From contig DAOVNS010000041.1 of assembly GCA_030630075.1 (NCBI GenBank), positions 1 to 10,318 on the forward strand: DNA of 10,318 bases, written 5' to 3'. Below, in pieces: positions 1-6,351 of this stretch. The notes below the pieces were generated by a model. The model made no database searches. It was not told where the DNA came from and worked only from the letters and a program-made list of their open reading frames with translations. The translations under genes were made by a program, and so were the position numbers. Source of the stretch: a bacterium (lineage in GTDB: Bacteria > Dependentiae > Babeliae > Babeliales > UASB340). Within the stretch, counting starts at the first letter, position 1. Each line of letters starts with the position of its first letter.

Positions 1-431
1 TGTCCGGCAAAAGATGCTTCTGGTAAATCTTCGGCCGTTGCAGAAGAACGAACCGCAACATCACAATTTTTACCATATAGTTTTTCCATTTCTTTATAAG
101 CCTGAACGATTTCTTCTTGTAAATCTTTAGGCAAAGTAGCTTTTTCAATTAAAGATCGAATAGATTTTCCGATCTTGGCAAAAGTTTGTAAATTTTTTCT
201 ATTAATTTTTGAAAGTAAATCTTCTATCTTTTTTTCAAGATTATTTTCTTTTAGATGATATCTATATGCATCTGCAGTTACAGCAAAACCTGAAGGAATA
301 AGGACACCCTTTGGAGTTAACTTTTGTATCATCTCACCCAACGATGCATTCTTTCCTCCAACTGATGGAATATCTTTAATATTTAAATCTTCAAGCTTTT
401 TAATATATTCAAAATGTTGATCAGAAGTCAT
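1..431 (-). CDS. ppsA: Phosphoenolpyruvate synthase (pyruvate, water dikinase), N-terminal fragment cut by the window edge
   Basis: This family converts pyruvate, ATP and water to phosphoenolpyruvate, AMP and phosphate in the cytoplasm, the entry step of gluconeogenesis. Reading the minus strand gives 143 complete codons before the left edge, all within the N-terminal ATP-binding (PPDK_N) domain. Diagnostic stretches are VGGKNASLGEM at residues 24-34, IPSGFAVTADAYR at 45-57, and VAVRSSATAEDLPEASFAG at 125-143, the nucleotide-binding signature of PEP synthases. The start is ATG at 429-431, preceded by an AAAGGA Shine-Dalgarno 8 nt upstream. The central phosphohistidine domain and C-terminal PEP-binding domain must lie outside the window. 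The gene is 36 nt downstream of the stop of the ATPase/nuclease gene on the same strand, so the two may be co-transcribed. PPDK shares this domain, but the RSSATAEDLPEASFAG wording favours PpsA. Confidence 0.93.
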   Translation of the reverse strand, partial: MTSDQHFEYIKKLEDLNIKDIPSVGGKNASLGEMIQKLTPKGVLIPSGFAVTADAYRYHLKENNLEKKIEDLLSKINRKNLQTFAKIGKSIRSLIEKATLPKDLQEEIVQAYKEMEKLYGKNCDVAVRSSATAEDLPEASFAG

Positions 432-445
432 AATTATTTTTCCTT
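427..445. repeat. 19-nt direct repeat, copy 1, over the ppsA start and ribosome binding site
   Basis: These 19 bases match 2161-2179 at 18 of 19 positions. Both copies span the Shine-Dalgarno, the ATG and the first two bases of codon 2 of a minus-strand gene. The match may mean that the ATPase/nuclease gene arrived with, or recombined into, the ppsA leader. It may also be only a similar ribosome binding site. Confidence 0.5.
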
Positions 446-467
446 TATAATGCAATTGTCTCAATCA

Positions 468-2165
468 TTAGAAACTTTCGCTTCCTTCTTTTATCAAAGT
501 CTTTTTTCCATCAAAAACAATTGCTAGCTTTATAATTTTTTTAATTCCAAGATCTAAAAGTTCTTGTTCGTATTGTTTTTCTTCGATTTGTTTAAGAGCA
601 TTTTGTACAGCAGTTTCTAAAGTTTCTTTTCTAAAATGACTTACCTTTTTAAACTCAATAATAATTCCATACTGATTTTTATCTTTTGGAATAATCATAA
701 CATCATATCGACCAAAGCCACTTTCGCGATTGGATTTAATATGATGAGTTCCCTGCAAAGTAACCAACATTCCCAAAACAAATGCATGATAAAACTTTTC
801 TGGTTCATCACCTCCAACATCAAACACACTTAAACTTTTTGGAACAAAGCTTGAAAATATTTCTTGAAATATATCAAGATCACCATCAATTAAACTTTTG
901 AGCATCTTTTGATATAAATTGAAATCAAGGCCAGTTTTTAACCACTCAAAAACTATTTCCTTAAAAAAAGAATAAACTTCTGTATTTGGAATTTTTAAGT
1001 TGCAATATTGCAAACCATCTTCAAAAAAACAATTCGTAAAAGTTAAGTAGCCACTAAAAAGCATAAAACTCCAAACAATATCTCCTCCAGAAAATACCTG
1101 CTGAAACGAAATACTTTCTTTAATTGTTTTTTTAATATCAATTCTACCTAATAATGTTTCAATATCATTTTTTAAATTAAGATCACCTTTAAAAAAAAGT
1201 TCTTTTATAATGTCGTTATTGCTTGTATTAATCCAATACGGCTGAGTAGCTCCATCGTTTTTAACTAAATTAATAATTGACCATGGATTATAAATTGTTT
1301 TATTTCCAACTTTATACCCGTTATACCAACTTTTAATATTTTCATTTTTGTTCTGGATAGAATAATCAGAAAGTATTTGTTGCACTTCAGATTCTGTTAA
1401 TCCAAATTTATCGGCATAAAGATTGCTCAATAGAGAACAGACTTCCAAATTATTTAATCCACTAAAAATACTTTCTTTTGCTACACGCAAAATTCCTGTA
1501 AAAAGACTAAAACTAAGGTCCGAATTATCTTTAACACCGGCACTTAAAAATATTCGCATAAAGTTAATAACTTCATCGTAATATTTGTTTAAAAATCCAG
1601 AATGAATTGGGGCATCGTATTCATCAATCAATATAATCGGCTTTTTTTTGTAATAACGATGAAGATAAGACGAAAGATTTTTTAATGCATTTCCAAAAAC
1701 TGATTGATTTGCCTGACGAGAAAGTATTTCAGTGAAATCTTTTTTTTCTCTAGCACTTAAAAGATCACCTTGTAGCAAATAATCGCACCGTTGGAACTCC
1801 TTTGAAACAAGATCCTTCATATTATTATAACAATTGGTCCAATTAAGATCTTTTACATCTTTAAAAGTCAAGTAAATTACTGGGTATTGGCCCTGATGTT
1901 TTATATATTCAGGTTCTTTTGAAATTTTCAGATTATCAAAGAGATGTAATTTTGATTTTTTTGTTTTTTCAAAAAAACATTTTATCATTGAAAAATTTAA
2001 TGTTTTTCCAAAACGTCTTGGTCTGGGAATAAGAGTAACAGCAGCACCACTATCAAGTATTTCTTTAATTAATAAACTTTTATCCACAAAGTAATAATCT
2101 TGAGTCATTATTGTTTCAAAATCACTTATCCCAACGGGTAATTTTTTTCTTCTAATTCCTGTCAT
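468..2165 (-). CDS. AAA-ATPase-like / PD-(D/E)XK nuclease-fold protein (DUF1703 type)
   Basis: This 565-aa protein has the two-part architecture of the AAA-ATPase_like + PDDEXK_9 (DUF1703) family, which often occurs in many copies per genome and has no settled function. The N-terminal part has a P-loop variant RPRRFGKT at residues 48-55 and a Walker B strand IILIDEYDAP at 177-186. It is followed by the family stretches LFTGILRVAKES (221-232), WYNGY (280-284) and YNPWSI (292-297). The C-terminal nuclease-like fold shows ESGFGRYDVMI (481-491) and IIIEFKK (501-507), giving D488, E504 and K506 as the PD-(D/E)XK triad, so the active site looks intact. The ATG at 2165 has AAGGA just upstream and the length is usual, so the gene appears complete. 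It diverges from the glycosyltransferase gene and precedes ppsA. Roles in DNA metabolism, defence or mobility have been suggested for such proteins; nothing here decides. Confidence 0.88.
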   Translation of the reverse strand: MTGIRRKKLPVGISDFETIMTQDYYFVDKSLLIKEILDSGAAVTLIPRPRRFGKTLNFSMIKCFFEKTKKSKLHLFDNLKISKEPEYIKHQGQYPVIYLTFKDVKDLNWTNCYNNMKDLVSKEFQRCDYLLQGDLLSAREKKDFTEILSRQANQSVFGNALKNLSSYLHRYYKKKPIILIDEYDAPIHSGFLNKYYDEVINFMRIFLSAGVKDNSDLSFSLFTGILRVAKESIFSGLNNLEVCSLLSNLYADKFGLTESEVQQILSDYSIQNKNENIKSWYNGYKVGNKTIYNPWSIINLVKNDGATQPYWINTSNNDIIKELFFKGDLNLKNDIETLLGRIDIKKTIKESISFQQVFSGGDIVWSFMLFSGYLTFTNCFFEDGLQYCNLKIPNTEVYSFFKEIVFEWLKTGLDFNLYQKMLKSLIDGDLDIFQEIFSSFVPKSLSVFDVGGDEPEKFYHAFVLGMLVTLQGTHHIKSNRESGFGRYDVMIIPKDKNQYGIIIEFKKVSHFRKETLETAVQNALKQIEEKQYEQELLDLGIKKIIKLAIVFDGKKTLIKEGSESF

Positions 2166-2179
2166 GATTATTTTTCCTT
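2161..2179. repeat. 19-nt direct repeat, copy 2, over the start of the ATPase/nuclease gene
   Basis: This is the partner of 427-445, differing only at 2166 (g here, a at 432). The other Shine-Dalgarno regions in the window do not share this wording, so it is not a general leader sequence of this genome segment. Confidence 0.5.
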
Positions 2180-2270
2180 ACCTATCTTAATCCCATTTTT
2201 TTAATTATCTATTTAAAAATCTAGAAAAAAGTAATTCTACATACTATTATTAAAAACAAAAAGGAACATT

Positions 2271-3329
2271 GTGTGTAAAAAAATACTTTTTGTTGTATAC
2301 GATGGAATACAAAATTCCGTTTTTTCCAGTCAAGTAATCCAACCTTTGCAAAAGCTCATAAATAAAGACAATAAAGTAGAAATTACAATAATATCGCTTG
2401 AAAAGAAAAAAGTTGCTCGAAACATTTTAAAAACATTAAAATCGAACAACACCAAAATTAAATTCATAATCCTACGCAAAATGCCACTTCCAACAAAGTT
2501 TAGTCTGAAATTTGCAAGTTACCAACTAAAAAAATTGCTCAAAGATTTAACTTTCGATCAAATTGTAGCACGAGGCCCATTGGCCGGATGGATTGTAACA
2601 AAAACATTGTCCAAAATTAAAAAAGAAAATGTTCTAGTAAAAATTCAAGCTCGCGGTCTTTGTGCGCAAGAATATCGCTTTGCGTTTCAGGATTTAAAAG
2701 AAAATTTTATCAAGAAATTTTTACGCAGATTAATTTATGAAAAGCTAAATCAAATAGAACACGAAACTTATTCTAACAAAAACAGAAATATTAAATTTGA
2801 ATCGGTCAGCCCAGCCCTTAAACAATATTTAATAAACAATTTTAAAACTAATAAAAATCAAATAAGTATTGCAAAACAAGACCTACCAGAAATAATAAAA
2901 CTAGAAGATCGAGAAAGTTTTAAAAAAATAATACGAGAACAATTAAATATTCCAAAAGATAGTTTTGTTTATTGCTATAGCGGCTCTGCAAAGCCATGGC
3001 AATGCGTAGATAAAGCAATTGAATTTTTTTCTAAAAAATTAGTAAATAATCCAAATAATTTTTTGGTAATTTTATCTCAAGATCAAAAACATATAGAAAA
3101 AATAATTAAGCAAAATAAAATCGATACAAAAAACTTTATTTTGCTTAATGCTAAACCAGAAAAATTGCATGAATATTTGTCTGCGTGCGATGCAGGATTA
3201 TTGTTTAGAGATAAAGATATTATTAATTGGGTCTCTCGCCCAACCAAAATGCTTGAATACCAAGCAGCAGGTCTTGATGTTATTCACAACAATACTGTTG
3301 CTTGGCTTGAAGATAATTTTAAGAATTAA
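2271..3329 (+). CDS. GT-B fold glycosyltransferase (GT4-like), probably truncated at the C-terminus
   Basis: This 352-aa cytoplasmic protein probably transfers an activated sugar during cell-envelope polysaccharide synthesis; donor and acceptor cannot be read from the sequence. The N-terminal Rossmann half starts with ILFVVYDG (5-12) and includes VARGPLAGWI (99-108). The C-terminal half starts with FVYCYSGSAKPWQ (232-244) and has the GT4-like run LHEYLSACDAGLLFR (299-313) followed by SRPTKMLEYQAAGLDVI (322-338). GT4 proteins normally continue for some tens of residues after this G-x-x-V-I point; here only NTVAWLEDNFKN remains-like sequence follows before TAA. The stop lies exactly where a decayed MBL copy begins, so I infer the tail was lost in that rearrangement. 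The start is GTG at 2271 with AAGGA seven bases before it. It is the only clear plus-strand gene here. Confidence 0.8.
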   Translation: MCKKILFVVYDGIQNSVFSSQVIQPLQKLINKDNKVEITIISLEKKKVARNILKTLKSNNTKIKFIILRKMPLPTKFSLKFASYQLKKLLKDLTFDQIVARGPLAGWIVTKTLSKIKKENVLVKIQARGLCAQEYRFAFQDLKENFIKKFLRRLIYEKLNQIEHETYSNKNRNIKFESVSPALKQYLINNFKTNKNQISIAKQDLPEIIKLEDRESFKKIIREQLNIPKDSFVYCYSGSAKPWQCVDKAIEFFSKKLVNNPNNFLVILSQDQKHIEKIIKQNKIDTKNFILLNAKPEKLHEYLSACDAGLLFRDKDIINWVSRPTKMLEYQAAGLDVIHNNTVAWLEDNFKN

Positions 3330-3356
3330 AATTGGTTAATTCACCGATTTTTGGAA
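3328..3356 (+). terminator. Probable intrinsic terminator of the glycosyltransferase gene, formed at a rearrangement junction
   Basis: The arms aaaattggt (3328-3336) and accgatttt (3343-3351) can form a 9-bp stem with one G-U pair and a 6-nt loop; one more T follows. The right arm belongs to the duplicated MBL tail. The left arm lies at the glycosyltransferase side of the junction and is absent at the equivalent position beside the intact MBL gene. The U-tract is short, so this is only a moderate call. Confidence 0.4.
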
Positions 3357-3464
3357 TATAAAGATTTTTTTCTGATAAATTTTGAATTCGCTCTTCCCAA
3401 GATTTTTTTAATTTAAGAATTGGTCCATAAAAATTATCTGCACTCGACCTAAAAGTTCCCCAGT
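3336..3464. repeat. 129-bp direct repeat, copy A (in the MBL remnant)
   Basis: This copy aligns without gaps to 4368-4496 with 7 mismatches (122/129), at a constant offset of 1,032 bp. Five of the seven differences fall at third codon positions of the MBL frame. The two copies bracket the ankyrin gene 3449-4267, so recombination between them would remove 1,032 bp and leave the complete MBL gene next to the glycosyltransferase. Confidence 0.95.
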
Positions 3465-4267
3465 AAACTGCTTGCTTCAAAAAGCATATTGTAAATAAGC
3501 TCTAACCGACGCCTTTTAGATAACTGGTTAAAAGAGGTTTTTAAAAACTCACTTTTGGCATATTCTAAAGGAGTTTCTCCTAATAAATTATGTCCAAAAA
3601 ATTTCTTATAATTAAATATTTCATAACCATAATTACATAAAAGATGGTTAACAATACAAGGTTTATATAATTGAATAGCAATGTGTAAAATATTTTCCCC
3701 AAATCTATTTTTTAAATGAATTAAGGCTCCACCCTCTACCAAAATATCTATCCACTCAACATCATCATTTCCATTAAAAATAGCATCATGCAAACAAGTG
3801 TTACCATGTGCATCAAAAATATTTGGATTGGCTCCAGCGGCTAAAAGTCTTCTTGCCAAATCTTTTCCTTCCTCTCCCCACGTTGAAACAAAATGTAATG
3901 GAGTTCTTCCCCCAAAACAACATTGATTAGGATTTTCTCTTCGAGCTAAAAGATCTGATACATTTTCTTTTGTCCACACAGAACATCCATATCCCCAATT
4001 AAAAACATCTTTTTCTTTATGAATTTTTGCAATTGGATAATCTCTATATGTATTTGGATAATCTCCTTGGATATCAGGAATTATATAATCTTCATTTTTT
4101 CCTGTTTTATACAATCTTCTATGAGCAATTTCATCCAAACAATCTTGTATAACTGTTTCTAAACCAGCAAGAAGTAATTCTTCACAAGGATAATTTTTCT
4201 CCATCCCAAAAAGATTTGATGTAATTAAAAATAATGTCATCAAAAAAATTGCTTTAATCTTTTTCAT
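3449..4267 (-). CDS. Exported ankyrin-repeat protein, downstream paralogue with a run-on C-terminus
   Basis: This 272-aa protein probably binds another protein through ankyrin repeats after Sec export; its partner is unknown. Residues 1-22 are a signal peptide (MKKIKA, hydrophobic core, then SNLFGM). The repeats are recognisable by the GxTxLH pattern: GGRTPLHFVSTW (119-130) followed by LLAAGANPN, HGNTCLHDAI (154-163) followed by LVEGGALIH, FGENILHIAI (189-198), and a partial LGETPLEYA (229-237). Residues 23-110 have no recognised domain. The start is ATG at 4267 with GGGGA upstream. It is a paralogue of the protein at 5369-6265, with the same signal-peptide length and repeat layout. Its C-terminal coding sequence aligns in phase with the other copy's 3' end, but ATT replaces the TAA stop. 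About 15 residues (from around IYNMLFEASSLLGNF) therefore derive from former spacer and MBL-remnant DNA. Confidence 0.85.
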   Translation of the reverse strand: MKKIKAIFLMTLFLITSNLFGMEKNYPCEELLLAGLETVIQDCLDEIAHRRLYKTGKNEDYIIPDIQGDYPNTYRDYPIAKIHKEKDVFNWGYGCSVWTKENVSDLLARRENPNQCCFGGRTPLHFVSTWGEEGKDLARRLLAAGANPNIFDAHGNTCLHDAIFNGNDDVEWIDILVEGGALIHLKNRFGENILHIAIQLYKPCIVNHLLCNYGYEIFNYKKFFGHNLLGETPLEYAKSEFLKTSFNQLSKRRRLELIYNMLFEASSLLGNF

Positions 4268-4324
4268 AAATAAATCCCCAATTAAAAAGTAAAAAATGTA
4301 ACTTACGAGTAGTAAAATATAATT

Positions 4325-4347
4325 AAAAAAAAAACAAGTTTGTTTAA
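4325..4347 (-). terminator. Weak candidate terminator after the MBL gene
   Basis: On the minus strand a short A/T-rich inverted repeat (plus-strand arms around aaacaa and ttgttt, 4332-4345) is followed by a run of about ten T. The stem is only 5-6 bp with a very small loop and no G/C-rich part, so readthrough into the downstream ankyrin gene is quite possible. Confidence 0.25.
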
Positions 4348-4356
4348 ATTATTTTT

Positions 4357-5334
4357 TTATAAAGAAATTAATTCACCGATTTTTGGAATATAAAGATTTT
4401 TTTCTGATAAATTTTGAATTCGCTCTTCCCACGATTCTTTTAATTTAATTATGGGACCATAAAAGTTATCTGCACTCGACCTAAAAGTTCCCCAGTGAGT
4501 AGGAATAAAATGTTTTGCACCTAAGTCTAAAAAAGCTTTAACGGCTTGCTCACAACCCATGTGCGAATCATCAATACATCTTCTTGGTTCTTCGGGCGCA
4601 ATTGGCAAAAGAGCAACATCAATTGAATTATATTTTTTTGCAATATCTAAAAAATGACCTGCATATGCAGTATCACCAGCAAAATAAATTTTTTGATTAT
4701 TGTATTCAATTAACCAACTTCCCCACAAAGATTGGTTAATATCCAAAAGACTTCTTCCCGACCAATGAATTGCAGGCAAAAATGTAATTTTTAAATCGTC
4801 ACTAATGATATTTTCTTGCCACCAATCATTTTCGGAAACTTTATGCAAATTTAATTTTGTAAAATGTCTTTTATCGCCAAGTGGTACAAAAATTTTTGGT
4901 TCATGTTTTTTTAAAGATAAAAAACTTTTAAAATCACAATGATCAGCATGATTATGCGAAAGAATTACGTGATCAATTTTTGGCAAATTATAAAGCTCTA
5001 TTCCTGGTCTAAAGTTACGAGGACACATTAAAATAGAATCAGAAAAATTTGGATCCGTTAAAATATTCGTTTTTCCAACTTGAATCAAAAAAGTTGTATG
5101 TCCAATCCAAGTTATTGAAATATTTTGGTTATGATTTGGTTGAGATTCAATTGATTTAAATTCTGTAATCCAATCTTTTGGATTTATATCACCAAAATAT
5201 CTTTTTGCATTTTTATAAAGCAGCCACTCTTTTTTTATTGTCCAAGCAGTATGTGTAAATTCTTTAACTCTTTTAAAGGGAGTTAAATCTTCTTTTGAAT
5301 AAAGATAATTTTTTTTAAAAAATTGTTTTTTCAT
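4357..5334 (-). CDS. Metallo-beta-lactamase fold hydrolase (UlaG/RomA/NAPE-PLD-like, COG2220 type)
   Basis: This 325-aa enzyme is predicted to bind zinc and is intact. It shows ITWIGHTTFLIQV (74-86) and NILTDPNFSD (90-99), then LSHNHADHCD (125-134), which is the HxHxDH metal motif (H127, H129, D131, H132). Further downstream are LPAIHWSGRSL (186-196, H190), YFAGDTAYAGHF (217-228, D221) and PTHWGTF (278-284, H280). The order and wording, including FVPLGDK, NDWW, HWSGRSLLDINQSLWGSW and the EEPRR stretch, resemble NAPE-hydrolysing phospholipase D and bacterial RomA-like proteins, so a phosphodiester of a lipid or other small molecule is a plausible substrate. That is inference. There is no signal peptide. 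The ATG at 5334 has no clear Shine-Dalgarno and lies 34 nt after the ankyrin stop, which suggests co-transcription and perhaps coupling. Confidence 0.87.
   Translation of the reverse strand: MKKQFFKKNYLYSKEDLTPFKRVKEFTHTAWTIKKEWLLYKNAKRYFGDINPKDWITEFKSIESQPNHNQNISITWIGHTTFLIQVGKTNILTDPNFSDSILMCPRNFRPGIELYNLPKIDHVILSHNHADHCDFKSFLSLKKHEPKIFVPLGDKRHFTKLNLHKVSENDWWQENIISDDLKITFLPAIHWSGRSLLDINQSLWGSWLIEYNNQKIYFAGDTAYAGHFLDIAKKYNSIDVALLPIAPEEPRRCIDDSHMGCEQAVKAFLDLGAKHFIPTHWGTFRSSADNFYGPIIKLKESWEERIQNLSEKNLYIPKIGELISL
4368..4496. repeat. 129-bp direct repeat, copy B (3' end of the intact MBL gene)
   Basis: This is the partner of 3336-3464. It encodes the C-terminal 43 or so residues of the intact MBL protein, from the end of the PTHWGTF motif to just before the last residues. 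Similarity stops on the left at the penultimate codons and on the right inside the His280 codon. Confidence 0.95.
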
Positions 5335-5368
5335 AACACAAACTGCTTGGTTTAAAATTTATATTTTT

Positions 5369-6265
5369 TTATTTAATCAACCTAAATCTTTTTGCAACAT
5401 ATACAAGATCAGCCTCTTCTATCGTACGACCAGCACATCTCCTAGCAAGACAATCACATATCAACAACTTTTGGAATTTAATTTCTTCAGATTTTAATAT
5501 TTCTATAATCTCTATTAATGAGCTGAATACAAAAGCAGAAAATCTTCCCTCTTTTGCATTCAGCTCATTATATTTCTTTTCTGCATACTCTACAGGATCT
5601 AAAGAATCAGAATTTTCACTCTTAAATAAGATTATTTTTTGATCATCACTTAATACTTTAAATAAATACTTTAAAGATTCTTGTTTGGCTAGTGGCATCA
5701 TACAGAACAAATGCAATATATTTTCGCCAGATCTATTTCGATGCATCAAATTTGCATTGTTTTCAACAAATAATTTCAACAATCTTACTATTGCATTGTC
5801 ATAGTCACCTAAATATTCACAACTTTCTTCCTCACCAAAACGTCTTCCAATTACACCCTTAGGCCCTGCAAAATTGAGAACTAAATATCCCAAAGGAAGC
5901 ATTCCAACCTTATCTAAAATATTTGGATTTACATCCTTCATCTTCAAAAGTTTAGTAATTGATGTTTCTACGGGCAAATCCTTAACTAGATTAACATTAA
6001 ATAAATCTGACATACATAATTTGTGTAAAGCTGTATGACCATGTTCATCAACAATGTTTGGGTCTACTTGACCATCCAAAATTGCAGGAATTATCGTTTT
6101 AAACCAATCACACCATCCATCCTTATCCTTAATATATTTACCGAAAAAATCTTCAACCTTTGGACATTCCTCCCATGAAACAATTTGAGTACTTTCCCTC
6201 ATTCCAAAAACATTTGATGAAACTAAAATCATTGCTACAAAAAATAAGCCTGAAATCTTTTTCAT
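5369..6265 (-). CDS. Exported ankyrin-repeat protein, upstream paralogue
   Basis: This 298-aa protein has a Sec signal peptide at residues 1-22 (MKKISG, hydrophobic core, SSNVFGM), so it is likely exported, and degenerate ankyrin repeats for protein binding. The clearest are VDPNIVDEHGHTALHKLC (67-84), VNPNILDKVGMLPLGYLV (112-129) and ANLMHRNRSGENILHLFC (171-188), each joining a turn to the next repeat's helices. DSLDPVEYAEKKY (220-232) matches the start of the last partial repeat in the downstream paralogue. The C-terminal 60 residues are a helical, charged tail ending AKRFRLIK. The ATG at 6265 is preceded by GAAGG at good spacing. It is 34 nt upstream of the intact MBL gene, forming one ANK-MBL unit; mnmA ends 86 nt further upstream. 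Host-directed effectors with ankyrin repeats are common in intracellular bacteria, but the target is not visible. Confidence 0.85.
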   Translation of the reverse strand: MKKISGLFFVAMILVSSNVFGMRESTQIVSWEECPKVEDFFGKYIKDKDGWCDWFKTIIPAILDGQVDPNIVDEHGHTALHKLCMSDLFNVNLVKDLPVETSITKLLKMKDVNPNILDKVGMLPLGYLVLNFAGPKGVIGRRFGEEESCEYLGDYDNAIVRLLKLFVENNANLMHRNRSGENILHLFCMMPLAKQESLKYLFKVLSDDQKIILFKSENSDSLDPVEYAEKKYNELNAKEGRFSAFVFSSLIEIIEILKSEEIKFQKLLICDCLARRCAGRTIEEADLVYVAKRFRLIK

Positions 6266-6319
6266 AAAAAACCTTCGCTAAAACAGATAAAAACATATAG
6301 AACAATAAGAAAAAAAGTA

Positions 6320-6348
6320 TATTTAAAGTAAATAAAAATTCAAATCAA
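6320..6348 (-). promoter_or_regulatory. Candidate promoter for the ANK-MBL unit
   Basis: On the minus strand TTGATT (6343-6348) and TAAATA (6320-6325) are separated by 17 nt in the gap between mnmA and the ankyrin gene. Such matches are common by chance in AT-rich DNA. Confidence 0.25.
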
Positions 6349-6351
6349 ACT

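Larger units (their letters stand above)
3319..3464 (-). pseudogene. Remnant of a second MBL-fold hydrolase gene (last 47 codons)
   Basis: Reading minus from 3462 to the TAA at 3319-3321 gives an open 47-residue frame beginning WGTFRSSADNFYGPILK. Its first 42 residues match residues 281-322 of the intact MBL protein (4357-5334) at 40 positions; the end differs (TNFNS instead of ISL). The catalytic HxHxDH region and all other metal ligands are gone, so it cannot function. Upstream of the remnant, 3465-3490 matches the 5' flank of the intact MBL gene (5340-5365) at 21 of 26 positions without gaps. The simplest reading is therefore an internal deletion corresponding to 4497-5339 of the intact copy. 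Its stop overlaps the plus-strand glycosyltransferase end, and its 5' part supplies the last codons of the ankyrin gene 3449-4267. Confidence 0.85.

Noticed and set aside
636..833. Plus-strand frame inside the ATPase/nuclease gene (and similar ones at 3148-3339, 6502-6759, 8978-9163 plus, 8756-9016 minus)
   Set aside because: All overlap strong genes in other frames and show low-complexity or shadow-like translations.
2222..2250. Promoter for the glycosyltransferase gene (TAGAAA, 17 nt, TATTAT)
   Set aside because: The -35 match is poor and such pairs are expected by chance in this AT-rich spacer, so it is not listed as a feature.
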